From Anisakis pegreffii (Eukaryota; Nematoda; Chromadorea; Rhabditida; Anisakidae), in NCBI GenBank assembly GCA_035041965.1, contig JAPYMA010001976.1, positions 25,130-89,129 on the forward strand: DNA of 64,000 nt. Reading direction: 5' to 3'. The position numbers and the translations under genes are program-made. Each line of letters starts with the position of its first letter. The stretch's first letter is position 1. Of this stretch, positions 50,101 through 61,569 are shown piece after piece. Below the pieces are notes generated by a model. It was not told the origin of the DNA and ran no database searches. It saw only the letters and a list, made by a program, of their open reading frames with translations.

Positions 50101-53100
50101 AGCAGTTGTAACAAGCGCCACTAAGAGTGCCGCTCAAAAGAGTTCGTCATCGTCCGAAGAAACGACAACTTCAGATGATGATGATGATGATACCAACAAA
50201 AAGGGAGATGCTAAAGTAAAAACCAAGAAAGCAGCAGCAATTTCGGCCCCCACAAAAGCGTCATCCAACAAGGAAACGCCTAAGAAAGAGGCACCGAGCA
50301 AGGTTGATGCGTTAATAAGCGCGATGAAGAAGGAAACGACAGCAAAAATACAGAAGAAACAAGCCTCATCGTCATCCTCTTCGAGCTCATCCTCCGACTC
50401 AGATAGTGATGTACCGAAGAAAACAACCACCAAAAAAGGAGGTGGCAATGAGCCACAAAAGCCAACCGGAAAACCAGAAGCGAAAAAGCAACCAATAGTG
50501 CAGAAATCAAGTGGTAAAGATGATGGTAGCAGCAGCACTAGTTCGGACTCCTCCTCAAGCGATAACGACGACAAACAAGCCACGACTCAAAAGAAACTTA
50601 TTGATAAGCCAGCGATAACTACTCCAAAAAGTGTTCCACCAGTGAAAAAAGTTGTCAACAAGAAACAAAACGATTCCTCATCTTCATCGGATTCCTCATC
50701 AGATTCTGATGATGATCAAAGTAAAACTAAAACGAAATCTCCATCCACTGCTGCACAACAACAGAGCAAAGTCATCAGCAAAGCAAAATTGAATACGAAA
50801 CAACAGCAGGCAAAAGAGTCGTCGTCATCGGATAGTTCTTCGGATAGTGGTGATGAGAAGGTGAAAAAAGCAAAAGTGGCTATCTCATCATCCTCATCAA
50901 AGCCAGCAGCTAAAAGCTCAGCAGCGACTACAAAGAACGTGAATGCTACGAAAAAGCAACAGAAGCACAGCGAAAGTAGCGACAGTGATTCGTCATCGAA
51001 TGAAGAAAAGAAGGCGACTCCAAAGAAACATCAGCCAGCAGTGGTCTCGAAAGAGTCATCTTCTGAATCGTCGTCATCGAGCGACGAAGCACCATCGAAT
51101 AAGGCTCAGAAGCAGACATCGAAGCCCCAGCAAATGCTCAAACAAACGCTAGAATCTTCGAAGCAAACAAGTGTGAAAAAGGGAGCGGAGGCTAAATTGA
51201 ATGTGACTGGTGCAAATAAATCCTCGGAGAGCAGTAGTACTTCTTCGAGTGATTCAGATGAGGATGGCAAGAGCAAGAAGAAGACAGTGGTGGTGAATAA
51301 AGCAGCACAAGGCAAAAATGCAACTAGCGGTAAAATAAGTGATGATAAAAAGAGAAAGACAACTGCGGCCGCAGCTTCTAGTGGTAGTTCAGATGACAGT
51401 TCGTCATCGGATGATGCTGTTGCTAAAACGCCCAATAAATCTGCAAAATCAAATCAAGCAGCTCAGGTCAACGCCAAAAAACAGGTTCCAAGCACTGAAA
51501 ATAAGCGCAAGAAAGAGTCATCCGACGAAGACAGTTCGGATGATAGCGAAGGTGAGGATGCAAGCAAACAGCAGTCAGTTAAGAAGGGCACAGTAACGAG
51601 CAAGCCGGTGAGTTCGTCCAAGAAACAAAAAGATTCATCAGATGAAGATAGTAGCAATAGCTCCTTATCATCAGATAGCAATGACGGAACTGCAAAGAAA
51701 CGACAAGTCAAAGGTGATAAAAGCACGACGGCAAAACTCAATACTAAACATATCACACCATCAAAATCAGTGAATGCTTCCCTCAACAAAAGTCAAGCCA
51801 AAGCCAGTTCATCGGATGACAGCAGTTCCTCAGATGAGAATGATAAAGTGAAATCGCAGCAGAAAGTCACCGCATCAAAACCAATCAAAAATGGTGATCA
51901 GAAATCAAGCAATAAGAAGGCGAATGCTAAAGAAAGCAGCTCATCATCGGATGATAGCTCGGACGATAATCAGCCTACAACGAAAAGCGCTCAAAAGGAA
52001 CCGAAACAGGGGATCGATGCTAAGAAGTAACTTATTTCGATTATTGTTAATTTAAGAGATAAACTGATAAACATCATTTATTTCGAGATATGATATGAAA
52101 ATATGCTTGAGTCAATTGCGTGTATCATATAACCCAGTATTAGTCTCTATTTAATCCATTTAAGATGAGTCGAAAAGGTAAAATTGAGACAGTATTCGCA
52201 TGTTCTTTGAACCGCACAATAGTGAATTTGAAAGCGCAACTGGGTTCATTGTTGGTATTATTTTAGTTTGATGAATGGTGGGAAGAAGCATCAAAATGGT
52301 TTTCAACACGAGTCACTCAATTCTAATGGCAATTCGCATGAAGAAAAGGTACCGATTCGGTTTTGAATTAAATTGTCTTCACGCAATCACCCCAGAAAAA
52401 ATTACGAATGGGTGAAGAAGGAATTTGTCACAGAGCAATTTATCACTGGTTGTTTTATGTGCTCAGTTTGTTGGTCATTCACTGGAAGCTGACGATTATT
52501 CTGTGATTGAATTAACGTTTACGTTGATTTCATATTTTTGGTTTGTTTTTCTGTGATTGCGATGTGTATCTTCGAATCTTCAAGTAACTAATAAATTGCA
52601 TTTTTTAGAATAAAGATGATGAAAATGATGAAAGCAGTTTCACACCAGGGTTAGTGATTAATATTATGATTGGTAGTGCAGCTAATTTCGACTGTTTGTT
52701 ATCGTTGATGCATTTTGAAGTTTGAATTACTTCAGTAGTGTTTCGTTCTTTCTGATAGTCCACTGACTTTCTTTACTGTCGTTGTGCTGCAGAATACTAA
52801 AATTATTTTCCCTTCATTCGCATTTGAAATTTCAGTAAACACCCAATGAATGGTCAGAATGAAACAGCGAATAGTGGAAATAAGGTTAGAATTTTAAATC
52901 GCTCCACTTGTGTGGATGTAATGACATTGAGTCCATTGCAAGTATTATTTCGGTATTAAATTGCTGCAGTAAAACTTGAAATTTTGTTTCTATTCGCCGA
53001 TGGAAACTTCGTTCAAAAGACTTCGTTAAAAATGCTAAAGGTGATTGTTTTTAGCGGAAATCGCATGAACCATTCAGAAGAGTACAACTCTCAAAAGATC

Positions 53101-53674
53101 AACTCGATCAGAAATTCAGAGACAATTCATTTAAAGGGGTTAGTTTTTTTTTGAAGTTTAGTTTGATATGTTATTAGATCGGAAAGAGTTGTTAGTCATT
53201 TTGAGGAAAATGTTATGTCGAATATTTCAGTGAAAATGCAGGAGTACATTATGTGAGGCAGCAAAACTGTTACATGTGAACGAAGTTTAGGAATTCGGCA
53301 TTGATTGAAGCACTTGATTGACGTAAAGTAACGTAGTTTGAAGCATTGATGTTTGCTAAAGATTTAAGATTTAAAAAAATTTTATAAAAATCTAAAAAAA
53401 GATGTATTAGTATTATTATTATGGCACGATTTGAAATATAGTTCTAATATATAATAAGAGTGTTGATAATGATATTACAGATTATAATAATAATGGCACT
53501 AATGATGAATATGTTAAGGAATACGATCAGTGGGGCAGAAAGGCATACCAAGACTTTAGTAAGGTGCAAGGTAAAGGATATAGACATGAAAAGACGAAAA
53601 AGAAACGTGGCAGTTACGGTGGTGGTCCCATAAATACGTCGGTCAATTCGATTAAGTTCGATGACAGTGACTAA
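47172..53674 (+). CDS. dao-5: Nopp140/NOLC1 nucleolar phosphoprotein (DAO-5-like)
   Basis: Nopp140 chaperones box H/ACA and C/D snoRNPs in the nucleolus. Exons: 47172-47300, 47437-47625, 48108-48182, 48377-48487, 48794-48922, 49461-49574, 49676-52026, 52267-52348, 52609-52649, 52836-52884, 53055-53138, and final coding to TAA at 53674 (acceptor 53480 or slightly upstream; phase not settled). About 1,180 residues. The N-terminus ([20 protein letters not shown]) fits the LisH-like region. The centre alternates acidic serine clusters (SSSSDSD-type, likely CK2 targets) with Lys/Pro/Ala linkers. The C-terminus is a clear SRP40_C/Nopp140 domain: [41 protein letters not shown]. The frame of the large exon runs to TAA at 52028-52030, but this lies inside the donor GTAACT; splicing there joins [12 protein letters not shown] in frame. 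AG sites at 47126-47127 and 47132-47133 may be trans-splice acceptors. Confidence 0.95.
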
Positions 53675-55602
53675 ATGTTGCAGTTGGCATTCATCAGAAT
53701 CTGTTTTAATGTGTTCTCAATTTTGTTTTTTGAATTATTTTGTTCTCAGTTTCATTCAAATCGTTTAACTGACAAATTTCTATCTGTTCAAGTTGATTTG
53801 ATTATTCATTATGAGATGTTACAATCGTTGATTAATTATTTGCGAATTATTTAATCGGTTCGCTTGAATTAGTTGTAAGTTGTTTTGTTGTTATTCTGAA
53901 TGCTGCATATATCATACTGTACAACCCAGATGTATCGCACATACTCCAGTTCGGTTCCATACCCACCCTCAGGTTTATTCCAGATTCTTACGCTCTATAT
54001 CCTTCCCTCCCTCCCCCATCTCAATTCTGTCCCCACCGTCGAATTTTCCCTCTCCCCCACCTTCTTCTATACTTCCTTCACTCTCCTGATCGGACGGCCT
54101 CTGAGTGGCAAAACCATCTGGGATGTATGTTAGAGGTTATACGGTTATTTATTTTTCTGTATGTTCCTTCAGATGTTTATTGGACCCAATCTGTTTGCTT
54201 TTTACTTGGTCCAATCCTTTCGGTCACATCCAAAAATTATTATCGTTGTATCTTTCATGATTGTTATCGTTCTAAGTTATGAGTTGATTGAATAGTCACT
54301 GTAATTTACAGTGAACGATATTATTGAAAGTGATTTGTTGTGATAGTGGTGAAATTATTTGATTTTTGAATAGGGAAATGCAAATGATAATATAAGTCTT
54401 TACACTGAGGAATGGCATTTTGTGGTGTTCATTTTTGTGCATCGTTATAGAGAGCTGATTTGATGACTTTTTGTCTGTTTGGTTGTGTTGAAGTTTGGAA
54501 ATTGTGGAATGGCAGTGGATTACTTAATTATTATTGATTTATCGTGAATAGTTGAAGAGGCATTTGATAATATTATTCGTTTCGAATTGATCATTCAGCG
54601 ATGATTATGCACCTTAAATGTTCAATTCTAGGCATCATTGTTGAACTGACATTCATTCCATCATCGAAATTTACGGCATTTTCAATTGACAACATTTTCG
54701 GGATTTTTTTGCAATGGCAATTATATTATCTTAAATGAATTTGGACGATTCAAAATTTAAAGTTTTTCATTGTTGAGAATTCTATCGAATGGCTGAATGC
54801 TGAATGAATGAATTCGTGTTGTGGTTGTTATTGTTATTGAGTTTATTATAGTGTTCGTTGTTTTGTGTGAGATGATGAGGAGTACTGTTTGGGTTGTTGA
54901 AGACTGTGTATGAATAGAAAATGATTGCCGTTGAATTATACGCGTTTTATGTGCTGCTTACGTTAATGATTTTAGCATGAATTGCTTTGAATCACTGTTA
55001 AAGTTGTTTGATGCGTTATGAGATTTGTTGTTGTTGTTAGTTGGAAGGTTTTATTCATTTATCAAATTCTATCACTGATTTGTTGACGTTTCAATAAAGT
55101 TTATTCTTCTTTTTGAATGTTCTTTCAAAATCATTTCTCATTTCATTGGTTTCACTCTTCGCAATGTTCTGATATTTGTTATGTGATGGATGGATGGATG
55201 GTTGGTTGGACTCATCGTTTTAGCATTGCTTTCATCGAATTCTAAATGATTGTTTCAATCACACTAATGATCATCAATGGATTAGTATGAAGTTAATAAT
55301 CTAGCGAGTATTTGACCGAAATTTGTGATTTGTGAGTTGTTTAGTGGAAGTGGATTAGTTTTTGTTTGTTTAGGAAATGCGAAAAAGATGCAGCAGTTGG
55401 TAGTTGAAATGTTTTATTGGCAATCAAAAAATTGTCATCCGTTTGAATAAAGATTGAAAACTCGTTCGTTGAGGAATAATAAACTGTAGTTTCATTTTTC
55501 ATTTTTCTTATTCGTGTATTTAGGGTGGTTATTTTGATGATTTTACGTTCATTGATTATTGGTTACGTTTCAGTAAGTTATTGGTTGTTTTTAATCGTGA
55601 AT
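53675..55602. other. Intergenic region between NOLC1 and NHP2
   Basis: Contains the NOLC1 3' UTR and NHP2 upstream region. A polypyrimidine stretch lies at about 53995-54085, an AATAAA at about 55092, a (GGAT)n run near 55190, and an acceptor-like TTTCAG (55569-55573, AG at 55572-55573) 29 nt before the NHP2 ATG, a candidate trans-splice site. No additional gene seen. Confidence 0.4.
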
Positions 55603-57651
55603 ATGGGGAAAGTTAAAGTTGAAATGAATGGCGATGAGAATGAGAAAGTGACAGGTGATGCTGATAAAAGCTTGGATAAAAGCTTGGCAGAACCAACGAC
55701 AGAAAAGGTTGCGTTTGATTGAATTCTGAAATGAGGTGTGCTTGAAGAACGGGTATGAATGAGGCGAGAATGCGTTCAATGCGTGCGTATAATGTTGAAT
55801 TGCAATGAGGTGTTTGACGTTCTCCATCAAAAACTTTCGGGTAAGGAAGGAGGAGAGGGAGAGTAGGGAGACTCGAATGGTGTTTTCACCAAAAATTCTT
55901 CTTTGCATCATCGGATCATGGAGCTCATAATGCAATCTCACTCTGCAGTCCCACCGAACGTCAGCAATAGGTGTCTGCTGAGTGCTAGTTATGTTCTTTC
56001 GTTATGCGGTTATACAGAGCACGTGTAAACGGTAATACAAACCGGCGACCATCAGCATACAATTGAGCAGTTATAATCTGATGACCATGTTGATGCAGTA
56101 AAGTGTCAGCTCTTGTGAATAGAAGTGCATTTATTAATCGTTAGAATTCGATCTGTGAAGAAAACTTTTGTTGTATTATCGTTTCCATAAGATATCGTAA
56201 AAGGATTAATTTTTGTATCGCTTCAGGAAGAATACGACCAACTCTGTACCGTGGTCAACAAAATCGCTCATCCACTTGCCTCACGGAAACTAGCGAAAAA
56301 AATTTACAAACTCATTAAAAAGGTTGTCGATCCGAACTTGGCGATTATTTTCCATTGATAGATACATTCTTGAAACTGGAAATTTCCATCCGTCTGAAAG
56401 TTCTGTTGCACCTTTGGATAGATACGCCAAAACAGTAATTAATAATAGGACGACTAGTAGAGAATTAAGATCAACGAAAAAGAAAACGAATTAGTTGAGG
56501 TCTTTTCAAAGTGCTGTTAATGTAATTCGATAAAGCGACTAAATATGCCGTACATTTTAATTCGTCAGGCATCACAAGAAAAGAACTATCTGAGACAAGG
56601 AATAAAAGACGTTCATAAGGCGATTCGCCGCAATGAAAAGGGCATCGTCATTCTCGCAGGTACTACTTGATACCATTCTATTATCTCTCTACGACAGTTC
56701 AGATGTGATCAGTGATAATGAACATCTTGTTCAGAGCATTCTGTGATCGGTGATAATCCAAATGATCATTGGAACTTTCTATACTGATTTGAATTGTAAC
56801 GGTGAATGTGGTTCAAATTTCAATGAGTGATTATTTTTTGAACTATTTCAATAGGTTACTGGAAATATTATTACTGCTAATGGATTATTATGATGATAAG
56901 TTTTGTTTGAATAGGTGATGTGAGCCCGTTGGACATCTACTCACATATGCCAGCGTTGTGTGAAGCGAAAGATTTGTTGTACGTCTTTACACCGTCGCGC
57001 AAACATCTCGGCTTAGCGACAGGTTCGTCGATTTATTTTGTCAAGTAACGTGGTGTTCTTTGGGAGAGTGTTCTTGTTGTACTCATTTAAGAGTAGACAT
57101 TTCATTCTTTAAAATTTCATTCTCCATTCGTTTATCTGTTCGGCTCGTCAACAAGTGTTACCAATGACTGCACTTGAAAAGTCCCTCCGAATACAGAATT
57201 TTCCAAAATTATTTCTAAGAACCTGAGCAGTTGCTTTTATCGTCTGCATCGGCTCTGTCATTTTGCCGATTCAATCTTTTCATCTCATTTTTTGGTTAGA
57301 CTCGAGCCTTCCCAAGTTTCATTACACTGTCACACTCCTCTAACGACCATCACTTATTACCTATAATTTTCTGTTCGGCCATGCATTATTTGCTAGCCTG
57401 GAATGATTCTCAGTAGCGAGCGTTAGCAGTTGATTTGAAGAATGCAAATGCAAACCATCATCAGTTCAGCTGAGGATTTGTTGATGTGAAGCAAGTTTAC
57501 GAAACGTATTCTCAAGTTTTATTATTATTATTATTCCATTTCAGGACACAAAAGATCAGTGATCTTATTGCTGCTGAGAAAACACGACAATTATGCAGCG
57601 TTGTACGATAACGTTTCTGAGTTGGTGAACGCACTTACACCCGACAATTGA
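55603..57651 (+). CDS. nhp2: NHP2, box H/ACA snoRNP core protein (L7Ae family)
   Basis: NHP2, with dyskerin, NOP10 and GAR1, forms H/ACA RNPs that pseudouridylate rRNA; in vertebrates it is also part of telomerase RNP. Five exons: 55603-55707, 56227-56322, 56569-56659, 56915-57022, 57545-57651, phase-consistent, 168 residues plus TGA; human NHP2 is 153. The N-terminus is charged and variable. The L7Ae/L30e fold starts at IAHPLASRKLAKKIYKLIKK, followed by LRQGIKDVHKAIRRNEKG (the RNA-contacting RRGVKEV equivalent), IVILAGDVSPLDIYSHMPAL, YVFTPSRKHLGLATGHKR and the C-terminal helix YDNVSELVNAL. No truncation or missing key motif. Same strand as NOLC1, 1.9 kb downstream; the last recognisable gene before the telomere. 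Confidence 0.96.
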
Positions 57652-59230
57652 AACGTTCTCATTGATTATACGTATTGATTACTGCATTGAATGATTGCTT
57701 TTTCGTTTAGTATTATGACCGTTCATAGCAATAACTGATTCATTCCATGCATTCCTTTCTGACGTTTAGTGTTTTCGAGAGAGAGAATTGATTTTGAAAG
57801 TATGAATTCAGTGATGATGGATTGTGGACGTGCTTTGTAGAGCGTTGCTAGTTCTCTCTGAATATTCCACCGCATTACCTCAATTTTTACTTCTGCGCAA
57901 ATTATCGACAATTCAGTTGAAATCAGTCATTGAATATGTTGTCTTCAGATGAGTTGTTGAACTCTTTCCACCTGAACGCGATCATTAACAGCATTATTTG
58001 ATGACCAGTTTTATTCATTTCTCTTCACCAATCTCCTCTTTGCGACGATGATTCTCATCAGCATTCGTTTGTTTTTGTGGTCTTTTAAGTAGATTTCTTG
58101 TAAATATTTTGAACGAATCGTAGAATAGTAACGTTGTTGCAGTGGTCTGATACACTTTTATTCAATGACATCCTTTTATAATTATCGAACATTCTCAACT
58201 CGTTGGTTTTCCTGTTTCGTTTTAATAATTTTTAGTGAAAGTTTATAATAGTACTGAAATTGAAAATGTTCAAAAAGTTCAAATTTGAAAGTGGTAAATT
58301 AGAGTTGGCGTACTTCTTCGAGCTGAGCGTCGTTATATCGTTGTTTAACGTTTGCACATCTTAAGCCATCACCGTAAAATGCAACAGATTTGAATACTGC
58401 GAAAGTGTGTGACCACTTCATTTTTCAAATAAACTTCTATTGTTGAGATGCTGTTATGATTATTATCGTTGTTGAGTTATTATTGTCTTTATATATTTAT
58501 GCTGTTTATGAAAGTATTGTTTTGTCGTTGTTGTTGTTGTTATTGTTGTTGCTTACTCGTTCATTCTTTTTTACGTAAAAATATTGAAAGAATCGTGCAT
58601 TCCGATCTGAAAGCAACACTCAAACATACTGCTTTACTTGAATCATTTAATCAACAACTTTCTTTCAAACGTTCCTTAAGAATTTGCATCGGATGTGAGT
58701 TTTCCACAATCTCTGAGAAGAAATTCTCTGATAACTTCCAACGCCACTTAAGTGCTGATGATTCAGATTGAGATGGCGACCAGTTTCAAGCCAACGTGTA
58801 AATGAACTTTTACGTTTATAAAAGAGACGTAGCAATGATTCACACCCTCGTGCTTGCGTGAATTAAATTGCTCAAGTGTCTGACATGAGCTATACCCCGG
58901 CATTTGGGCACTATCCGTTGCACATAAACTGTTTTGATAGCAGGCAATTTGCGCAACAGCGCTATTTGAAAAACTGACTTGATGTAGAGCAAGCTTCAGG
59001 ATACGAGTAGAATCCGATTAGGTGAAGAGCTAAAATGATGCTGAAGAACTTGAGAATATAGGTGGTTTGAAAATGAAACTGCTGATAGCTTCGTTGTATT
59101 GTACTGACTGGTCAACATCCTGATCATATATAGAATCCATTGAAGTAGTATGCATAAACTGAGGTGTGATATTATACAGAAGACGTTTAGATGATATATA
59201 ATCAGTAACAAAATAAGTGAATTCTATGCT
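57652..59230. other. NHP2 3' flank and subtelomere, no gene supported
   Basis: AT-rich. A polyadenylation-like AATAAA at about 58427 is a possible late NHP2 3' end. The frame at 58469-58771 (C-rich N-terminus from TTG repeats) is unrecognised and partly microsatellite. Confidence 0.35.
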
Positions 59231-59477
59231 GGATTACCTGGATTGGCCAGGCTGTCGACGGTTTCTAACGTTGTTGGTCACAATGCTCGCGTTTCCGTGC
59301 GCATTGTTTTAGCCTCAATTTACGCCGTCACCCCGCTGGCTAGGCGAGCAGGCCAACCGAACACAACCGAGTAATTAATTAGTTGACGTGAACATTTTGC
59401 ATAATTAATCGTAGCCAAATACCAATTCAATAAATAATCATTACTCAAGTAAAATAAATTCCGCCGATCGCTCACTA
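59231..59477 (-). mobile_element. SINE-like retroposon copy 6 (slightly 5'-truncated), subtelomeric
   Basis: A minus-strand copy flanked by an 11-bp direct repeat AATTCTATGCT (59220-59230 and 59478-59488). It lacks only the first about 40 nt of the full-length copies: the left part of the TGTCAATCGCTGTGAGCG segment is gone, while CGATCGGCGGAA is kept. The 3' tail again reads AATCCAGGTAATCCAG. Confidence 0.85.
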
Positions 59478-59488
59478 AATTCTATGCT

Positions 59489-61389
59489 ACACATCCTAAA
59501 TAACAGTGAAAGGAGCATAAGTCCGCCACGAAAATCGTCCAGTGAAAGGGCTGGTTGCAATTGCTGAATATGTAATGTACAGAAAGAGACAGGCCTTAGC
59601 CATAGCACATTAAGATAAGATTCATCACGGAAAACTGGCGAGAACCAGTGTAGTAGTTTTAGCGGTAGGAAGCTGTCTGGGCTCGACGAAGAAAGACGAA
59701 AGGAATAAGAAGTTGCATTCAGATGTTGTTGCCTGTGGATGCGCCTCGAATGTCCTGGCTAAAAGAAAGGTCATTACGATATGATAAAGATGTGAAAATC
59801 GCCTCGAAACGCATAAGAAAGACAATCAAAATTTTGAACACCTAAACCAGTCCTGTTACAAATTCAATGTTAATATTCACTTAATCACTGCTCTTATCAT
59901 CTGTTATCACAAAACTGTTATCGCAAATATTATATCGTTATTATTATCACCAATGTTACATGGATCATTAATTGTTCAATAATTATTACCATCACCAAAT
60001 TTTTGTAATCACTATCAGCGGCTTAATTCTTATTAAGAAGTAATAAAATTCTCCCTGACACATCGTCATCAATTTATTCATCCACCTCCAATCCGTCTAC
60101 TTCAAGGTTGCTGTATATCGGGTCGTCATGTTAACAACACTTTGAAACGGCCCTGAAACGTGGACCCTATATCGGAACCATATCAAAAAGCTCGTCCAGT
60201 CCCAGATGTGGTGCTACTTACACGTAAGATGGGGCAATTGTTAAGTAGCAAAACAAGACGAGAAATATTGAGCTGTTGAAGAGATGCAAAGTGAGGGCAA
60301 AGTCTGTCGCCTCGACATAATTATGGACTTTAAGGCCATTTTAAAGGTGTGCCGATTTGCCGAATTGAGAAGAAATGGTGCTGTGCATAGCAGGCCACTC
60401 TGGAGGAAAGTACGTCGAGGCGGCGGGTTTGCGCACTTCAACGGAGGCCATATTCGTGTGCTGTCGCGGCGACCTTTACTGGGTCAAATTGGATACGTTT
60501 CGAGCAAAAAGTTTGTTTGTGATCGATGCAGCAAGACGTGCGTGCCTATGTTGAATCGCACTAAAATTGCGTACATCGAGTGGTAACGACTCGATGGCTC
60601 ATTGCATTCACGGCCGCTACTCTATTCCTTATAACTGCGACACGAGTGGTAGGTGTGACGAAGGGCAGTTATAATCGCTATCACAGCATCTTGATAATCA
60701 TAAATTCTGCTCTAGCTTCAAAATCGATTCAGTTCGATTGAAACTAATGAAAGCACTCACAAATGAACATCATCCCATATTCTTTATTCCTAACCCATCC
60801 ATCAATCGTCGTCATCATAACAACAATTCTTTCTCAATTCAATTCAGTTGCCCTAAAGCATATTCAAGATTTCGTCTGAATTAAGAGTAATATTTCAGTA
60901 GAAACCATTGAATGTTCTCTTCTCGGATAGTTAACTATTCTGCTGAAATTGTCAAGTTCACAGATATTTTCTCCAACAATTATTGAGTTCGCAAATACAA
61001 AATGATATAAAAACGATTGAAACACTCACAATCAGTAAGAGAACATTACGCGAACAATGGCTTCAGCATTCAAAAAGCCAATAACGTGAATAAACCTGAT
61101 GCAGATTCTCTGTTCCATAGACTTCTACATGGTCATAAATCAGCGTCAGAAAAGAGGATTGAATTAATTGTATTGAAAATCTATTGGTTCAGTGCGAAAA
61201 TTTTTTTGAAGATTTAAAACATAATTGATTGAAAATCATTAGCGATCATTCAATAAGAAGCATCAATTAACACGATCGTGAGGTATCTAACATGAAAAAA
61301 TGCATAGACCCAAAGCGCAAGGAAAATGAATTGAACCTGGTGAGAATGTGAATCGAAACAATAGATGCATTGAAGTGCTAATAGCGAAC
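59489..61389. other. Subtelomeric unique sequence, no gene supported
   Basis: A mixed-composition frame at 60284-60586 (100 codons) has a Cys-rich C-terminus (KKFVCDRCSKTCVPML) and an Arg/Gly-rich middle, with no family recognised and no linked exons. The rest is AT-rich. No satellite or tandem subtelomeric repeat precedes the telomeric array. Confidence 0.35.
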
Positions 61390-61569
61390 TTAGGCTTAAG
61401 GCTTAGAACTCTGGGCTATGCATAGAGCTTTAGGCATAGGCTTTGAGAGCTATGAAGGCATAGGACTTAGATGCTTGGGCTATAGGCGCGTGGTTAGGCG
61501 TGTAGGCTTGAGGCGTTAATGCTTGAGGCTTGAGACTTAGTGCTTAGGCTGTAGGCTTAGGCTTAGAGC
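61390..61569 (+). repeat. Degenerate telomeric repeat (proximal boundary)
   Basis: TTAGGC-derived units with insertions, deletions and substitutions (TTAAGGC, TTTAGGCATAGGC, TTGGGC, TTGAGGC, GTAGGC). They become progressively more regular toward the right. This gradient is expected at the proximal edge of an old telomeric tract. Confidence 0.85.

Noticed and set aside
49672..51789. Long minus-strand frames opposite the large NOLC1 exon
   Set aside because: They are antisense shadows of Ser/Asp/Lys codons and read as Leu/Ser/Phe low-complexity peptides.
52028..52030. TAA as the true end of the NOLC1 protein
   Set aside because: It is inside a GTAACT donor, and the downstream exons encode the conserved C-terminal domain in a phase-compatible way up to the last intron.
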